Source: Halobacteriales archaeon
GTDB taxonomy: Archaea; Halobacteriota; Halobacteria; Halobacteriales; SKSH01
Direction: 5' to 3'
Length of the DNA stretch: 39,093 nt
Assembly: GCA_007118145.1 (NCBI GenBank)
Contig: SKSD01000082.1
Coordinates: 1 to 39,093 of the forward strand
Position numbers and translations under genes: made by a program. The notes under the pieces were generated by a model that did not search any database, was not told where the DNA came from, and worked only from the letters and a program-made list of their open reading frames with translations. Each line of letters starts with the position of its first letter. Within the stretch, counting starts at the first letter, position 1. Below, piece by piece: positions 24,977 through 33,725 of this stretch.

Positions 24977-25584
24977 GCTTCGCGAACCTCTCACACCGTG
25001 ATTTCAACGACCGCCTGGCCGATGGCTCGCCCACACCGGGTGGTGGCTCGGCTGCGGCGTTGAGTGCGGCGATGGCCGCCGCAGCTGTCGAGATGGTTTG
25101 CAACCTCTCTATCGACAAGACAGACGATGAGGAGGTCGAGGCCAACCTCAAGACGGCTCGTGATGAGCTGCGATATCACCGTGACGTGCTCGAACAGTTG
25201 GCGGATGATGACTCAGAGGCATTTCAGGAGGTCATGTCCGCATTCCGTCTCGAGCAGAGACCCGAACGGACCGAGGCGATACAGAGTGCGATGAAGCATG
25301 CTGCTTCCGTACCGATGGATACGGCCACACGATGTCTGGCGATCACCGAACTCGCCGTCCAGGTGGCTGGTATCGGTAACCCGAACGCGATCACCGATGC
25401 CGGTGCAGGTGGGCTCTTCGCCCACGCGGCAATGGAGGCGGCGCTGTTCAATGTCGAGATCAACCTCGCCAGTATCGATGATGAGTCGTTCGTCGAGGAG
25501 ATGTCGGCTGATGTGGCCGACCGGCGCGATGCAGGTACCGAGGCAGTCGCACGGCTGACCGATGTCGTCAGGGCGTCGTTCTAG
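24973..25584 (+). CDS. Formimidoyltetrahydrofolate cyclodeaminase
   Basis: A 203-residue enzyme equivalent to the C-terminal half of FTCD. It converts 5-formimino-THF to 5,10-methenyl-THF plus ammonia. The family signature [18 protein letters not shown] is at residues 17-34, and the protein is otherwise all-helical with [19 protein letters not shown] near the C-terminal half. The ATG overlaps the stop of ftcD (ATGA), so the two halves are made together from one mRNA. The stop TAG shares the palindromic tetranucleotide CTAG (25581-25584) with the convergent hutU stop. Confidence 0.95.
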   Translation: MSFANLSHRDFNDRLADGSPTPGGGSAAALSAAMAAAAVEMVCNLSIDKTDDEEVEANLKTARDELRYHRDVLEQLADDDSEAFQEVMSAFRLEQRPERTEAIQSAMKHAASVPMDTATRCLAITELAVQVAGIGNPNAITDAGAGGLFAHAAMEAALFNVEINLASIDDESFVEEMSADVADRRDAGTEAVARLTDVVRASF

Positions 25585-27347
25585 TCGACCGGGCCGTCCA
25601 TCGGTCGGTTGAGCCCGGATTGTATCGCCTCATCGATCGCATCTTCATAGCCTGCATCAGCGTGGCGCATCACGCCCGTGCCTGGGTCGGTGGTGAAGAC
25701 ACGACGCGCCTTCCTCGCAGCCAGGTCGCTCCCATCGAGGACGACGTGGTTGTTGGCATGTATGGCGTTACCGATACCGACACCACCACCGTCGTGGACA
25801 CTGACGATATCTGCACCAGCGGCGCAGTTGAGCAATGCGTTGAGTATCGGCCAGTCAGCGACCGCATCAGATCCATCGCGCATGGCCTCCGTCTCGCGAT
25901 TCGGTGAGGCGACGCTCCCGGCATCGAGATGGTCGCGCGTCACAACGATGGGGGCGCTGATCACCTCATCAGCAACGAGATCGTTGATCGCCAGCGCGAA
26001 CTGTGCACGCTCAGAGAGTGCCTCTCGCTCGATACCGCTGACGTTACCGCCAGCCTTGGCATCGAAGCCCAACCAGCAGACACGACTTGGAAGGCCCTGG
26101 AACTCGACCTGCTCGTGGGCGAGTTCGATCCAGCGTCGGAGGTGTTCTTTCTCGGGGAATAAATCGAGGACTACCTCATCTGTCAGATGGATATCTGCAG
26201 GGTCACCTGAGAGGGCGACCCACCGAAACGGCCCCTTACCACGACAGAACTGCGGACGGATGTACGCTGGGACGAACCCGGGAAAGTCGAACGCGTCGGT
26301 CACATCGCGATGTTCCATGACCTGCCCCCTGATGTTGTTACCGTACTCGAAGGCGATCGCCCCGCGGTCGCTGAGCTCGAGGATGGCACGCACGTGACGA
26401 GCCATGGTATCGAGACTCTCCACACGGTACCGTTCCGGGTCGCTATCACGAAGCTCGTCTGCCTCAGAAACCGTGAACCCGCTGGGGTAGTAGTCGAGCT
26501 CGTCGTGTGCACTCGTCTGATCGGTGACGATATCGGGGATGACATCGCGGTCGAGGAGTTCCTCGAGCATGTCTGCGGCGTTCATGTGGACCCCAACGCT
26601 GTATGGCTCACCCGACTCGAGTGCCGCCACAACCGCCTCGAGTGCCTCGTCGAGCGATGACGCCTTCTCCTGGCAGTACCCGGTCTCGATACGGCGGTCG
26701 ATCCGTCGCTCGTTCACCTCGGCGGCGAGACACACCCCTTCGTTCATCGTCACAGCGAGTGGCTGTGCACCACCCATCCCGCCCAACCCACCGGTCACCA
26801 CGAGGCGCCCGGCGAGCGAGCCATCGAAGGACTGCCTGGCACACTCTGCGAGTGTCTCGTACGTCCCCTGGATGATGCCCTGCGTGCCGATATAAGCCCA
26901 TGACCCGGCCGTCATCTGGCCATACATGATCAAGCCCCTCGCCTCCAGCTCGTGAAAGTGCGACCAGTTATCCCACTTCCCGACGAGATTCGAGTTCGCG
27001 ATCAGCACACGCGGTGCCATCTCGTGTGTCTCGAACCGCCCGACCGGCTTGCCGCTTTGGACGAGAAGCGTCTCTGTATCACCGAGATCGCGCAGTGCGT
27101 GCACGATTGCGTCGTACGCCTCCCAGCTACGTGCTGCACGGCCGCTACCCCCGTAGACGACCAACCGTTCCGGGTCCTCACCCACCTCGGGGTCGAGGTT
27201 GTTGTTGAGCATCCTGAGTGCAGCCTCCTGTCGCCAGCCCTTACACTCGAGCTCGCTCCCAGTTCTCGCACCCATGTACCGCTCGCGCCAGATACTGCTC
27301 GGCTCGCCGATGTGATCATCGCGGTCGATCCTGCGTTGCTCGCTCAT
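25581..27347 (-). CDS. hutU: Urocanate hydratase
   Basis: A 588-residue NAD-dependent hydratase that turns urocanate into imidazolonepropionate, the second step of histidine breakdown. The NAD-binding motif [15 protein letters not shown] is present, and the active-site cysteine lies in [18 protein letters not shown]. The length is near that of the family. I chose the ATG at 27347 (MSEQRR); an ATG at 27353 is also in frame. A TATA-like tract (reverse CACTTTTGG, near 27372-27381) lies about 30 bases upstream. It is convergent with the cyclodeaminase gene, sharing CTAG, and divergent from the small SnoaL-like gene. Confidence 0.97.
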   Translation of the reverse strand: MSEQRRIDRDDHIGEPSSIWRERYMGARTGSELECKGWRQEAALRMLNNNLDPEVGEDPERLVVYGGSGRAARSWEAYDAIVHALRDLGDTETLLVQSGKPVGRFETHEMAPRVLIANSNLVGKWDNWSHFHELEARGLIMYGQMTAGSWAYIGTQGIIQGTYETLAECARQSFDGSLAGRLVVTGGLGGMGGAQPLAVTMNEGVCLAAEVNERRIDRRIETGYCQEKASSLDEALEAVVAALESGEPYSVGVHMNAADMLEELLDRDVIPDIVTDQTSAHDELDYYPSGFTVSEADELRDSDPERYRVESLDTMARHVRAILELSDRGAIAFEYGNNIRGQVMEHRDVTDAFDFPGFVPAYIRPQFCRGKGPFRWVALSGDPADIHLTDEVVLDLFPEKEHLRRWIELAHEQVEFQGLPSRVCWLGFDAKAGGNVSGIEREALSERAQFALAINDLVADEVISAPIVVTRDHLDAGSVASPNRETEAMRDGSDAVADWPILNALLNCAAGADIVSVHDGGGVGIGNAIHANNHVVLDGSDLAARKARRVFTTDPGTGVMRHADAGYEDAIDEAIQSGLNRPMDGPVD

Positions 27348-27434
27348 GCACATGGGATACGGACGGCGTGGCCAAAAGTGGTATCGCATCCCCGTCAGTA
27401 TGACGCAGTCGGGGGGAGGGACGTTCCTCGGCGG

Positions 27435-27531
27435 GGCTTATCTCCTGCGGGCTGTCCCCTGTCGATTGTCGAAGATCGGTACGGGTATCGGCCACATGAT
27501 AGCGTATCTCACGCGAGGTTATCTCCTCCGC
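27435..27531 (+). repeat. Two direct repeats in hutU upstream region
   Basis: GGCTTATCTCCTGCGG (27435-27450) and AGGTTATCTCCTCCGC (27516-27531) share TTATCTCCT and similar GC-rich flanks, 81 bases apart, between the divergent hutU and the SnoaL-like gene. They could be paired sites for one regulator, but two copies with a 9-base identical core could also arise by chance. Confidence 0.35.
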
Positions 27532-27559
27532 GAGCGTCTCAATATAGCGGTGACAATCC

Positions 27560-28006
27560 TTGACAACAAAAGCAACCAGTGAGCGAAGCATCGACGTAAC
27601 CCGACAATTCCTAGAGACGGTCATGAACGGCCACGATCTCGACCGAGCGAGCGAGTATTGGTCGGAGGAGTTCGTGCAACACGGTCCGTTCCCAGGCATG
27701 GATGTCGACGCCGAGGAGGCACTTGAGACGTTGCGCCACTTTATGGAGGCATTCCCTGACATGCAAGCGACCGAAGAGTTCGCCTTCACCGATGGTGAGT
27801 ACGTCTGCAGCCGGTATCGCTACAGCGGCACCCATGAGCGCGAGCTGATGGGTATCGAACCGACCGACATGACGGTGGAGATCTACGGCACCGTCATCAA
27901 CCGGATCGATGGTGGAAGCATCGATGAGGCGTGGGTCAACATCGACCTCCTCAGCCTGTACCAGCAGATCGGTGCGGTCCCCGACATCGAGACCCTCGGC
28001 GACTGA
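27560..28006 (+). CDS. SnoaL-like ester cyclase family protein
   Basis: A 148-residue protein with the NTF2-like alpha+beta barrel pattern: TRQFLETVMNGHDLDRASEY, EEFVQHGPFPGMDVDAEE, FMEAFPDMQATEEF, SRYRYSGTHEREL and a final DEAWVNIDLLSLYQQIGAVP. This is the SnoaL/ester cyclase group, small enzymes or ligand-binding proteins often of unknown substrate. The only full-length start is TTG at 27560; an ATG at 27623 would remove the first helix. An AATATA element at 27541-27546 lies close upstream, which makes the exact start uncertain. It is divergent from hutU; a link to histidine use is not shown. Confidence 0.78.
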   Translation: MTTKATSERSIDVTRQFLETVMNGHDLDRASEYWSEEFVQHGPFPGMDVDAEEALETLRHFMEAFPDMQATEEFAFTDGEYVCSRYRYSGTHERELMGIEPTDMTVEIYGTVINRIDGGSIDEAWVNIDLLSLYQQIGAVPDIETLGD

Positions 28007-28080
28007 TTCTCCACGCGCCGCGGTTAACCAACGTTGTATTCACGATTGATGCGGCCATTGATATACGATCCAGACAGCTC

Positions 28081-30399
28081 TTATCCATCGCCGGCTGAGC
28101 CATCTCCCAGACGGTCGTGATCTACCTCGTAAATGGTGATATCCTCCACCGTAAACGCCACGTCGATCCCCTCGATAGCCGCGAAATCACGTAACCCTTC
28201 ACCATAGCGCTCGTGCTCGTTCGACCCGACCCAGATGTAAGCCACCTCGAACGAATGCAGGAGATCGATCGCCGCAGACTCCTGACCTCGATAGATGATA
28301 TCAACCTGGTTCACTCGCTCTTCGTATACCTCGATACCGCGATACCCACGCTGGTGTTCCCAGCCGGCGACGGTCGGTAACCCGGTGAACGTACTCGCGG
28401 GATTGACCCACGTGTATGCTCGATCACCGGGTGCCTCGACGATGACAGGCGTCCCGGATCGGTCATCAAGCCAGTAGATGGCCTCCATCTCCTCAGCCCG
28501 CCAGCGATCGTTCCCCTCCAGGGCATCGATGGAGTGACCCGTCACGTGATCGCGTGTGACATACTCCCCAACCTCGTGACCGGTCGCGAGCAGAGGGAAG
28601 GCGGCCATCCCGAGAAGCACGATCACCAACACACCAGCAACCGAGATCGATCTCCAATCGGGCTGGATCCGAACCCGGTCGAGTACGTCACCGAGGAGTG
28701 CAGTCGCGACAGCACCGGCGGCAAGTGCACACAAGATCCACGCCTGCATCGACACCTTGTAGGTGGTATTCCACCGCTCGCGGTCCGGTGGCCAGACATC
28801 GGCATAGACCAATTCCATCGCCATGACGAGACCGAGACCACCGATGAGGACGACACCGATATAGCCGATGCCGTACTCCTCTCTGACCAGCCACCAGCCG
28901 AGGAGGATGAGCGGCACACCGATGGCGACGGCCTCGAGGCCAAGGAGACCCAGGATGAGCGCGCCTACGATCGTACCACCCAGTACGGCGAGAGCGACCC
29001 TCGGTGTCTCCTCGTCTGCGTGTCGGTCCCACGTGACCATCGCGAGATAGACCGCGAAGAGGGCGAAGAAGCCACCCCAGACAAGTACCTGTGTCTCGAT
29101 CGGGCTCTGATCTGGGAAGAAACCGATGCCATCGTTCTCGGGGAGTTGAAACAGGATGAACGGTGCGATCCATGCAACCCCCAGCATGCCGATCACACCG
29201 GCGATTGTGGTGGCAAGCACGAGTCGGATAGCCTCTGAGAGCGGACGGGCGACGGTCTCCACCCGGTCGACCACCCAGTCGATCGATACCGGCCCTAGCG
29301 TCAGTGGATGTGCCGGGGCGAGTGCGATAGCGAGCCAGGCGATACCGACCGCCCCGGGTAGTGACCAGGTGTTCATCCACCCAACCGCACCTGCCAGTGC
29401 GGGCAGCACATCAAAGGCGATGAGGCGTCGTCGCCAACGCTCCTCGGATGGTGTGATAAAGTAGGCATAGCCGACCGCGGCGATCAACACCATGAACGGG
29501 ATGGTCGTCACATGACCGTGCAGATCTGCCTTGATGAGCGAGTACAGTGGGAACTCCTGTAGCGTCCCCAAGACGACGTATCGGTCGTGCCACCAGAACC
29601 ACGAGAAGATCGACCCCTGCTCGGCGAGTGCCTCCTCGATCGACCACGGCTGTCTGATCGCTCGGAAGGCGAACGCACCATGGGCATGTGCGACCGACTC
29701 CGGGAGAGCGCCGAACAGGATGCGCACCGCGGTGGCGAGATTACCAGCCAGGACGAGGAAGAATACACCGAAGATACCGCCGATGCGACGATCGCGGTCT
29801 ATGTCCACAGCCAACGCGCCGACCAGACCATACGCACCGGCGACGGCCAGACCGAAGACGAGTGCGAGGCCGAGGTTGTACGAGATACGTGGCTCGACGA
29901 ACGCGAGGCGGGCGACCTGATCGACCAGGACGTGACCACCGTAGTAGTAGTTGACCGACTCACCGGCGAACCACATGTCCTCCGGTGGGAACTGTGTTGC
30001 ACGACCAACAGCGTTCAACAGTCCGTAATGGAGGAACTGCTCGCCACCGGCCGGTCCGATCGTGTTACGCGGCAGTCTGAATATGATTGCACCGGCGAAG
30101 CCGATGAGGAAGAAGAGGTACCCCTCCCCGACGCCCCGCCAATCGGGTTCGTATCCCCCGGAGAGCGCAAGCGCACTTAGGCAGCCGATGACGAACAACC
30201 CGGCGAGCAATGCCAGCCAGCCATACCGGAGGTGACCGATCCAGAAGCTCACGACTAACAGAACCATCAAGCTGATGTGGAGGGCGAACGCACCGCCGCG
30301 AGCAGGTAGGCGGTTGAATAACGCTGCGGCGAGGGGTGCGCCTGCGATGGCAAGGAGGGTCGTGACGGTGACCCACCTCACGATGGGAAACCATTCCAT
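28081..30399 (-). CDS. Large membrane protein of the DUF2298 / YYY family
   Basis: A 772-residue integral membrane protein with many hydrophobic helices (first about residues 9-27) and a soluble C-terminal part from about residue 600. The family-defining tyrosine triplet is at 151-153 in ESVNYYYGGHVLVDQ, and the conserved acidic/His stretch is TLQEFPLYSLIKADLHGHV. This layout is known from archaea and Chloroflexi and resembles GT-C glycosyltransferases, but no biochemical activity is established to my knowledge. The C-terminal region (WVNPASTFTGLPTVAGWEHQ) resembles the extracytoplasmic tail of such enzymes. The ATG at 30399 is 51 bases after the mcm stop on the same strand. Confidence 0.88.
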   Translation of the reverse strand: MEWFPIVRWVTVTTLLAIAGAPLAAALFNRLPARGGAFALHISLMVLLVVSFWIGHLRYGWLALLAGLFVIGCLSALALSGGYEPDWRGVGEGYLFFLIGFAGAIIFRLPRNTIGPAGGEQFLHYGLLNAVGRATQFPPEDMWFAGESVNYYYGGHVLVDQVARLAFVEPRISYNLGLALVFGLAVAGAYGLVGALAVDIDRDRRIGGIFGVFFLVLAGNLATAVRILFGALPESVAHAHGAFAFRAIRQPWSIEEALAEQGSIFSWFWWHDRYVVLGTLQEFPLYSLIKADLHGHVTTIPFMVLIAAVGYAYFITPSEERWRRRLIAFDVLPALAGAVGWMNTWSLPGAVGIAWLAIALAPAHPLTLGPVSIDWVVDRVETVARPLSEAIRLVLATTIAGVIGMLGVAWIAPFILFQLPENDGIGFFPDQSPIETQVLVWGGFFALFAVYLAMVTWDRHADEETPRVALAVLGGTIVGALILGLLGLEAVAIGVPLILLGWWLVREEYGIGYIGVVLIGGLGLVMAMELVYADVWPPDRERWNTTYKVSMQAWILCALAAGAVATALLGDVLDRVRIQPDWRSISVAGVLVIVLLGMAAFPLLATGHEVGEYVTRDHVTGHSIDALEGNDRWRAEEMEAIYWLDDRSGTPVIVEAPGDRAYTWVNPASTFTGLPTVAGWEHQRGYRGIEVYEERVNQVDIIYRGQESAAIDLLHSFEVAYIWVGSNEHERYGEGLRDFAAIEGIDVAFTVEDITIYEVDHDRLGDGSAGDG

Positions 30400-30450
30400 T
30401 AACGGTAGATGCGTTCCGTGAACAATCGGTAAGAATCTTTTGTGTCAGCG

Positions 30451-33400
30451 TTATGCTAATCGGTAACGATTGCTCGATGGCTCGTAGATTTCGCCGCTTT
30501 GTTTCATCTTCGAGAGCTCGTGTTCGATACGGTCGGCGTCCATCCCCCGTTCCTCACCCTCCTCGAGGAGTCGGTCGATCGGGACGCCCTTATCGTACTC
30601 TTCCTCGAGGTGCTCGAGAAGGTGTCTGAGACTTCGGATGCGGTCACGTTGTGTCTTCGGTGTACCCGTCTCGATCATGTCGACATCGAACGCACCTGTC
30701 TCTGGATCGAGGCCGATATCGCCCATCGACGCCTCGACGAGACGTATCACGCGTTCGGCATCCTCACGAGTCACCTCACCGGAGAGTCTAATGCGAGCAC
30801 TCGCCTCAGCGAGTCGGACAAGTGCCTCGAGCTTGCGTGCTGTCATCGGGACGGGTGAGTCCTCATCGACACCCTGGCCGCGAAGGTTGAGATAAAAGTC
30901 CTTGATCGCCTGACGTGCCTCGTCGGTCATCATCGGTACGCAGGTTTGCGTGGCGTAGGCGACGTATTTTCGAAGCAGCTCAGGCTCGATCGCGGGCGTG
31001 ACCACCTCGCTCACTTCCTCAACTTCCGCAAGCAGAGCACCATCGCTCACTTCGATCTCACGTCGAGAGTTGAGTTCGCCAGCGTAATTCGTCGTGAGGA
31101 TATGGTCGGCGATGCGCTCGTCACGATCGGGGTCTGGCAGGTCGTCGACGGTGAAGATCAGGTCAAATCGCGAGATGAGTGCCGGCTCGAGCTCGATCTG
31201 CTCAGGGATCGGTTCGTACTGGTCAAACCGACCGTACTTCGGATTGGCTGCTCCAAGTAGCGCACAGCGTGCCTGAAGGGTGGCATTGATGCCAGCTTTT
31301 GAGACACTTACGCTTTGTTGTTCAAGCGCCTCGTGCATCGCGCTGCGGTCCTCTGAGTTATGGACGATGATGCCGTTAGCGACGTAGTTGTGGGTACCAG
31401 CGACCGTGAGGTCGTACACATGCTCGTTGTTGTTCGTGATCGTCGACACCGATGTCACGGTGGCGACCGTCACGTCGGGCGAGCGACCCGAACCATCTTC
31501 GGCGAGTGTGCCTCCATCGGGTTGCAGACGATGACCATCGGTCGGAACGAGTACCTTATCACCGACCTCAACTGCCTCGGCTTCACGCTGTTCGACGGTC
31601 CCCTCGGCTACCACGAGATGCGGGTGATCTGGCGTCGATTGAAGCGTCTCACCTGAGATCACTTCGACTTGGATGAGTGTCTCCGGCGGGTCGTACTCGT
31701 GAATCGCCCTGACCGGGCGGGTCGTGAGACGCCGGTCGTCAGTCATAGTCCAGACCTCCGCATCGATCCCACGGATCGTTCGGCCGTTGGTGAGTTGTTC
31801 GATCGCACCCATGGAAGCGGCCTTTTCCGCCAAGGATCCGATCGATTGTGATGAACCATCCGCCAACCGAACAAGGGTATCCCCGGTCACACATCGCATC
31901 TTATCCAGCTCGTCTACGGCCGCGATACCCTGATCGGCCAGCACGAGCGCACCGGCCTCGAGCGACCACTGCGAGCCGTCGCCGAAGTCATCGCGGATCG
32001 CCGCCGCGGTAAGCCCGGCAGCCGAGGAACCCTTGCCCGAGGTGTACACCGACCGTGGAGCGATCTTCGTGATGTACTGCAGCAACTGTGAGTTGTGCGA
32101 GACGACACCCTCGCTGACGTACGTGTGCGTCCCAGGGACCTCCAGGTCGTACACCCACGTATATGCTGGCTTGACGGCCTCGAGTTTCGTCACTGTCGTC
32201 CAGGCGACGTCCGAGGCGACCTGCCCGCCGTCCGCCCTGAGGGCGGCTGGGACGCCCTGTGAGATCGCACCGCTGGGATCGATTGCCACCTCCATGCCGA
32301 CCCCGAGGTGTTCGGCCCTGACGGCGACCGGTTGATCGATCTCTCCACGGGCGAACAGCGGGTGGCTCGGCGTCATCTCGAGCTCGTGTCCGTGTTCGGT
32401 CGTGATCCGGACCATGTGATCCGGTGCCTCTCGCATCCATACCCTGAGGGCATTTCTGGTGTCGAGCTCGCCTGCGTGCGTCATCGTCCGAAGGGGGATA
32501 TCGGCGTAATCCCAGACACCGTCATCGACCGGTGTCGGCTCGACGAGATGCTCCTCGACGAGTTCATCGATCGGACACTGTTCGCCATCAGCCATCGTGA
32601 CGAGCGTCCCGGGGGCGACGCATTTACCCGTCCCCGGGTCACCCACCAGGAGGACGTGGATATCGCCCCTGACACGCGAGCCATCGGGGAGCGATTTTCG
32701 CACACCAGAGAACAGCTGCAGCGCCATGGCGAACTTCTCATCATCGTATCCCCAGATCGACGGTGCGATCGACTCGACGACGCGTTCGTAGATATCGCCA
32801 CTCGCGGCAAGCTCCTCGATCAGTTCGATATCCTCATCATTGATCTCCATCACCTCGAACTCCTCCTCCTCTGCCTCAACGTGGACACCCTCGAGGAAGA
32901 CATCCAACACGGGTGAGGTGACGCCACCGCTGGTCTGTTCGCGCAGCCTGAGGATACCCGTCGCCGTGACGCGGTCGCCAGGGCTGACTACACCGGTCAG
33001 GTCGTCCTCGAGATGGATATCGATGTTCTCCGGTGTCTCCCCACCGCGAAGGCCCTCCGGGCTCTCCTGGACGCGAAGGCGCTGTGAGTCGACAAAGCGT
33101 GAGCGCTCATCGAGACGGTCGAACTGCGTGTTTCGCTCGCAGTGTGGGCAACGATTCGGCTCACGAAGCTCATGTCCTCGCTGGACCACCTCTATCTCAC
33201 CCGCACAGGTGAGACACTCGTAGATGGCTACCTCGACCTTCGGTCGAACCGGGGTTGCCTTGCGGACGATACCGCGGACGGCGATCAGGCGGTTGACGTG
33301 TTCGGCGCGGAGATCGCGTATCTGCGTGAGTCGAGGGTAACCCTCGACCAGGACGGCCGCCTCGTCGAGGTCGACATCGACCGGGAGGTCGAACTCTCGA

Positions 33401-33594
33401 AGTGCCAGGGTGGCATCGGCGATGACGCGTTTGGGGTGCGCGCGAAGCTCGTCGGCCAGGTCGGGATCGAACTGATACAGGTCGTCCCAGTGAATCGTGA
33501 GCGAGCGACCCTCTTCTGGGTAACCTCGGGCCAGTTCGAGGATACGCTCACGGTAGTATCGTCGGAGGAACTGCTCGAACTCGGCGGTGGTCAT
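30451..33594 (-). CDS. mcm: Replicative DNA helicase MCM with two inteins
   Basis: A 1047-residue precursor; the spliced helicase would be 691 residues, normal for haloarchaea. The N-terminal domain has a zinc site CLTC...CPHC (C127, C130, C149, C152). The AAA+ domain is broken twice: Walker A GDPGTGK (318-324) is followed by intein 1 (325-501), and Walker B with VDELDKMR (560-567) is followed by intein 2 (568-746). After splicing the motifs read GDPGTGKS and DELDKMRSEDRSAMHEALEQQ-like sequence. The arginine finger (SRFDLIF) and a C-terminal winged helix (PSSNRYRLA end) follow. MCM unwinds DNA at replication forks as a hexamer. The ATG at 33594 begins the family sequence. The gene is followed by the DUF2298 gene. 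Confidence 0.97.
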   Translation of the reverse strand: MTTAEFEQFLRRYYRERILELARGYPEEGRSLTIHWDDLYQFDPDLADELRAHPKRVIADATLALREFDLPVDVDLDEAAVLVEGYPRLTQIRDLRAEHVNRLIAVRGIVRKATPVRPKVEVAIYECLTCAGEIEVVQRGHELREPNRCPHCERNTQFDRLDERSRFVDSQRLRVQESPEGLRGGETPENIDIHLEDDLTGVVSPGDRVTATGILRLREQTSGGVTSPVLDVFLEGVHVEAEEEEFEVMEINDEDIELIEELAASGDIYERVVESIAPSIWGYDDEKFAMALQLFSGVRKSLPDGSRVRGDIHVLLVGDPGTGKCVAPGTLVTMADGEQCPIDELVEEHLVEPTPVDDGVWDYADIPLRTMTHAGELDTRNALRVWMREAPDHMVRITTEHGHELEMTPSHPLFARGEIDQPVAVRAEHLGVGMEVAIDPSGAISQGVPAALRADGGQVASDVAWTTVTKLEAVKPAYTWVYDLEVPGTHTYVSEGVVSHNSQLLQYITKIAPRSVYTSGKGSSAAGLTAAAIRDDFGDGSQWSLEAGALVLADQGIAAVDELDKMRCVTGDTLVRLADGSSQSIGSLAEKAASMGAIEQLTNGRTIRGIDAEVWTMTDDRRLTTRPVRAIHEYDPPETLIQVEVISGETLQSTPDHPHLVVAEGTVEQREAEAVEVGDKVLVPTDGHRLQPDGGTLAEDGSGRSPDVTVATVTSVSTITNNNEHVYDLTVAGTHNYVANGIIVHNSEDRSAMHEALEQQSVSVSKAGINATLQARCALLGAANPKYGRFDQYEPIPEQIELEPALISRFDLIFTVDDLPDPDRDERIADHILTTNYAGELNSRREIEVSDGALLAEVEEVSEVVTPAIEPELLRKYVAYATQTCVPMMTDEARQAIKDFYLNLRGQGVDEDSPVPMTARKLEALVRLAEASARIRLSGEVTREDAERVIRLVEASMGDIGLDPETGAFDVDMIETGTPKTQRDRIRSLRHLLEHLEEEYDKGVPIDRLLEEGEERGMDADRIEHELSKMKQSGEIYEPSSNRYRLA
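31357..31893 (-). mobile_element. MCM intein 2 (mini-intein after Walker B)
   Basis: A 179-residue in-frame insertion (residues 568-746 of the precursor). It begins CVTGDTLVRLADG (block A with nucleophile Cys), has block B-like PDHPHLVVAEG and block F/G NNNEHVYDLTVAGTHNYVAN then IIVHN, ending in Asn with Ser as the first extein residue. No LAGLIDADG homing endonuclease is present, so it is a mini-intein that cannot home by itself. It splits DELDKMR from SEDRSAM, directly after Walker B. Confidence 0.95.
32092..32622 (-). mobile_element. MCM intein 1 (mini-intein inside Walker A)
   Basis: A 177-residue in-frame insertion (residues 325-501 of the precursor). It begins CVAPGTLVTMADGE (block A), has block B-like EMTPSHPLFARGE, and blocks F/G in YTWVYDLEVPGTHTYVSEG then VVSHN, with Ser as the first extein residue. 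There is no homing endonuclease domain. It lies between the catalytic Walker A lysine (K324) and the following serine that holds Mg-ATP, so the precursor cannot bind nucleotide normally until spliced. Confidence 0.95.
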
Positions 33595-33725
33595 CGATAC
33601 TACCTTTCAGCACCCTTCTGGTTTAGTCATTTACTGAGCATAGTGGACATGAAATGAAGGGGGGTTCGTACCTTTTAAGGTGGATATCGGCAGTATCGCC
33701 ACAAACCTTCTGGCCACTGACCTGA

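Noticed and set aside
28534-30180. Long forward-strand reading frames opposite the DUF2298 gene
   Set aside because: These are antisense shadows of a high-GC gene; they lack recognisable domains and have abnormal composition.
33670-33681. ACCTTTTAAGGT as a promoter for a forward gene or small RNA
   Set aside because: No forward gene follows, and the arms are only 5 bases; it is probably chance or part of upstream mcm sequence.
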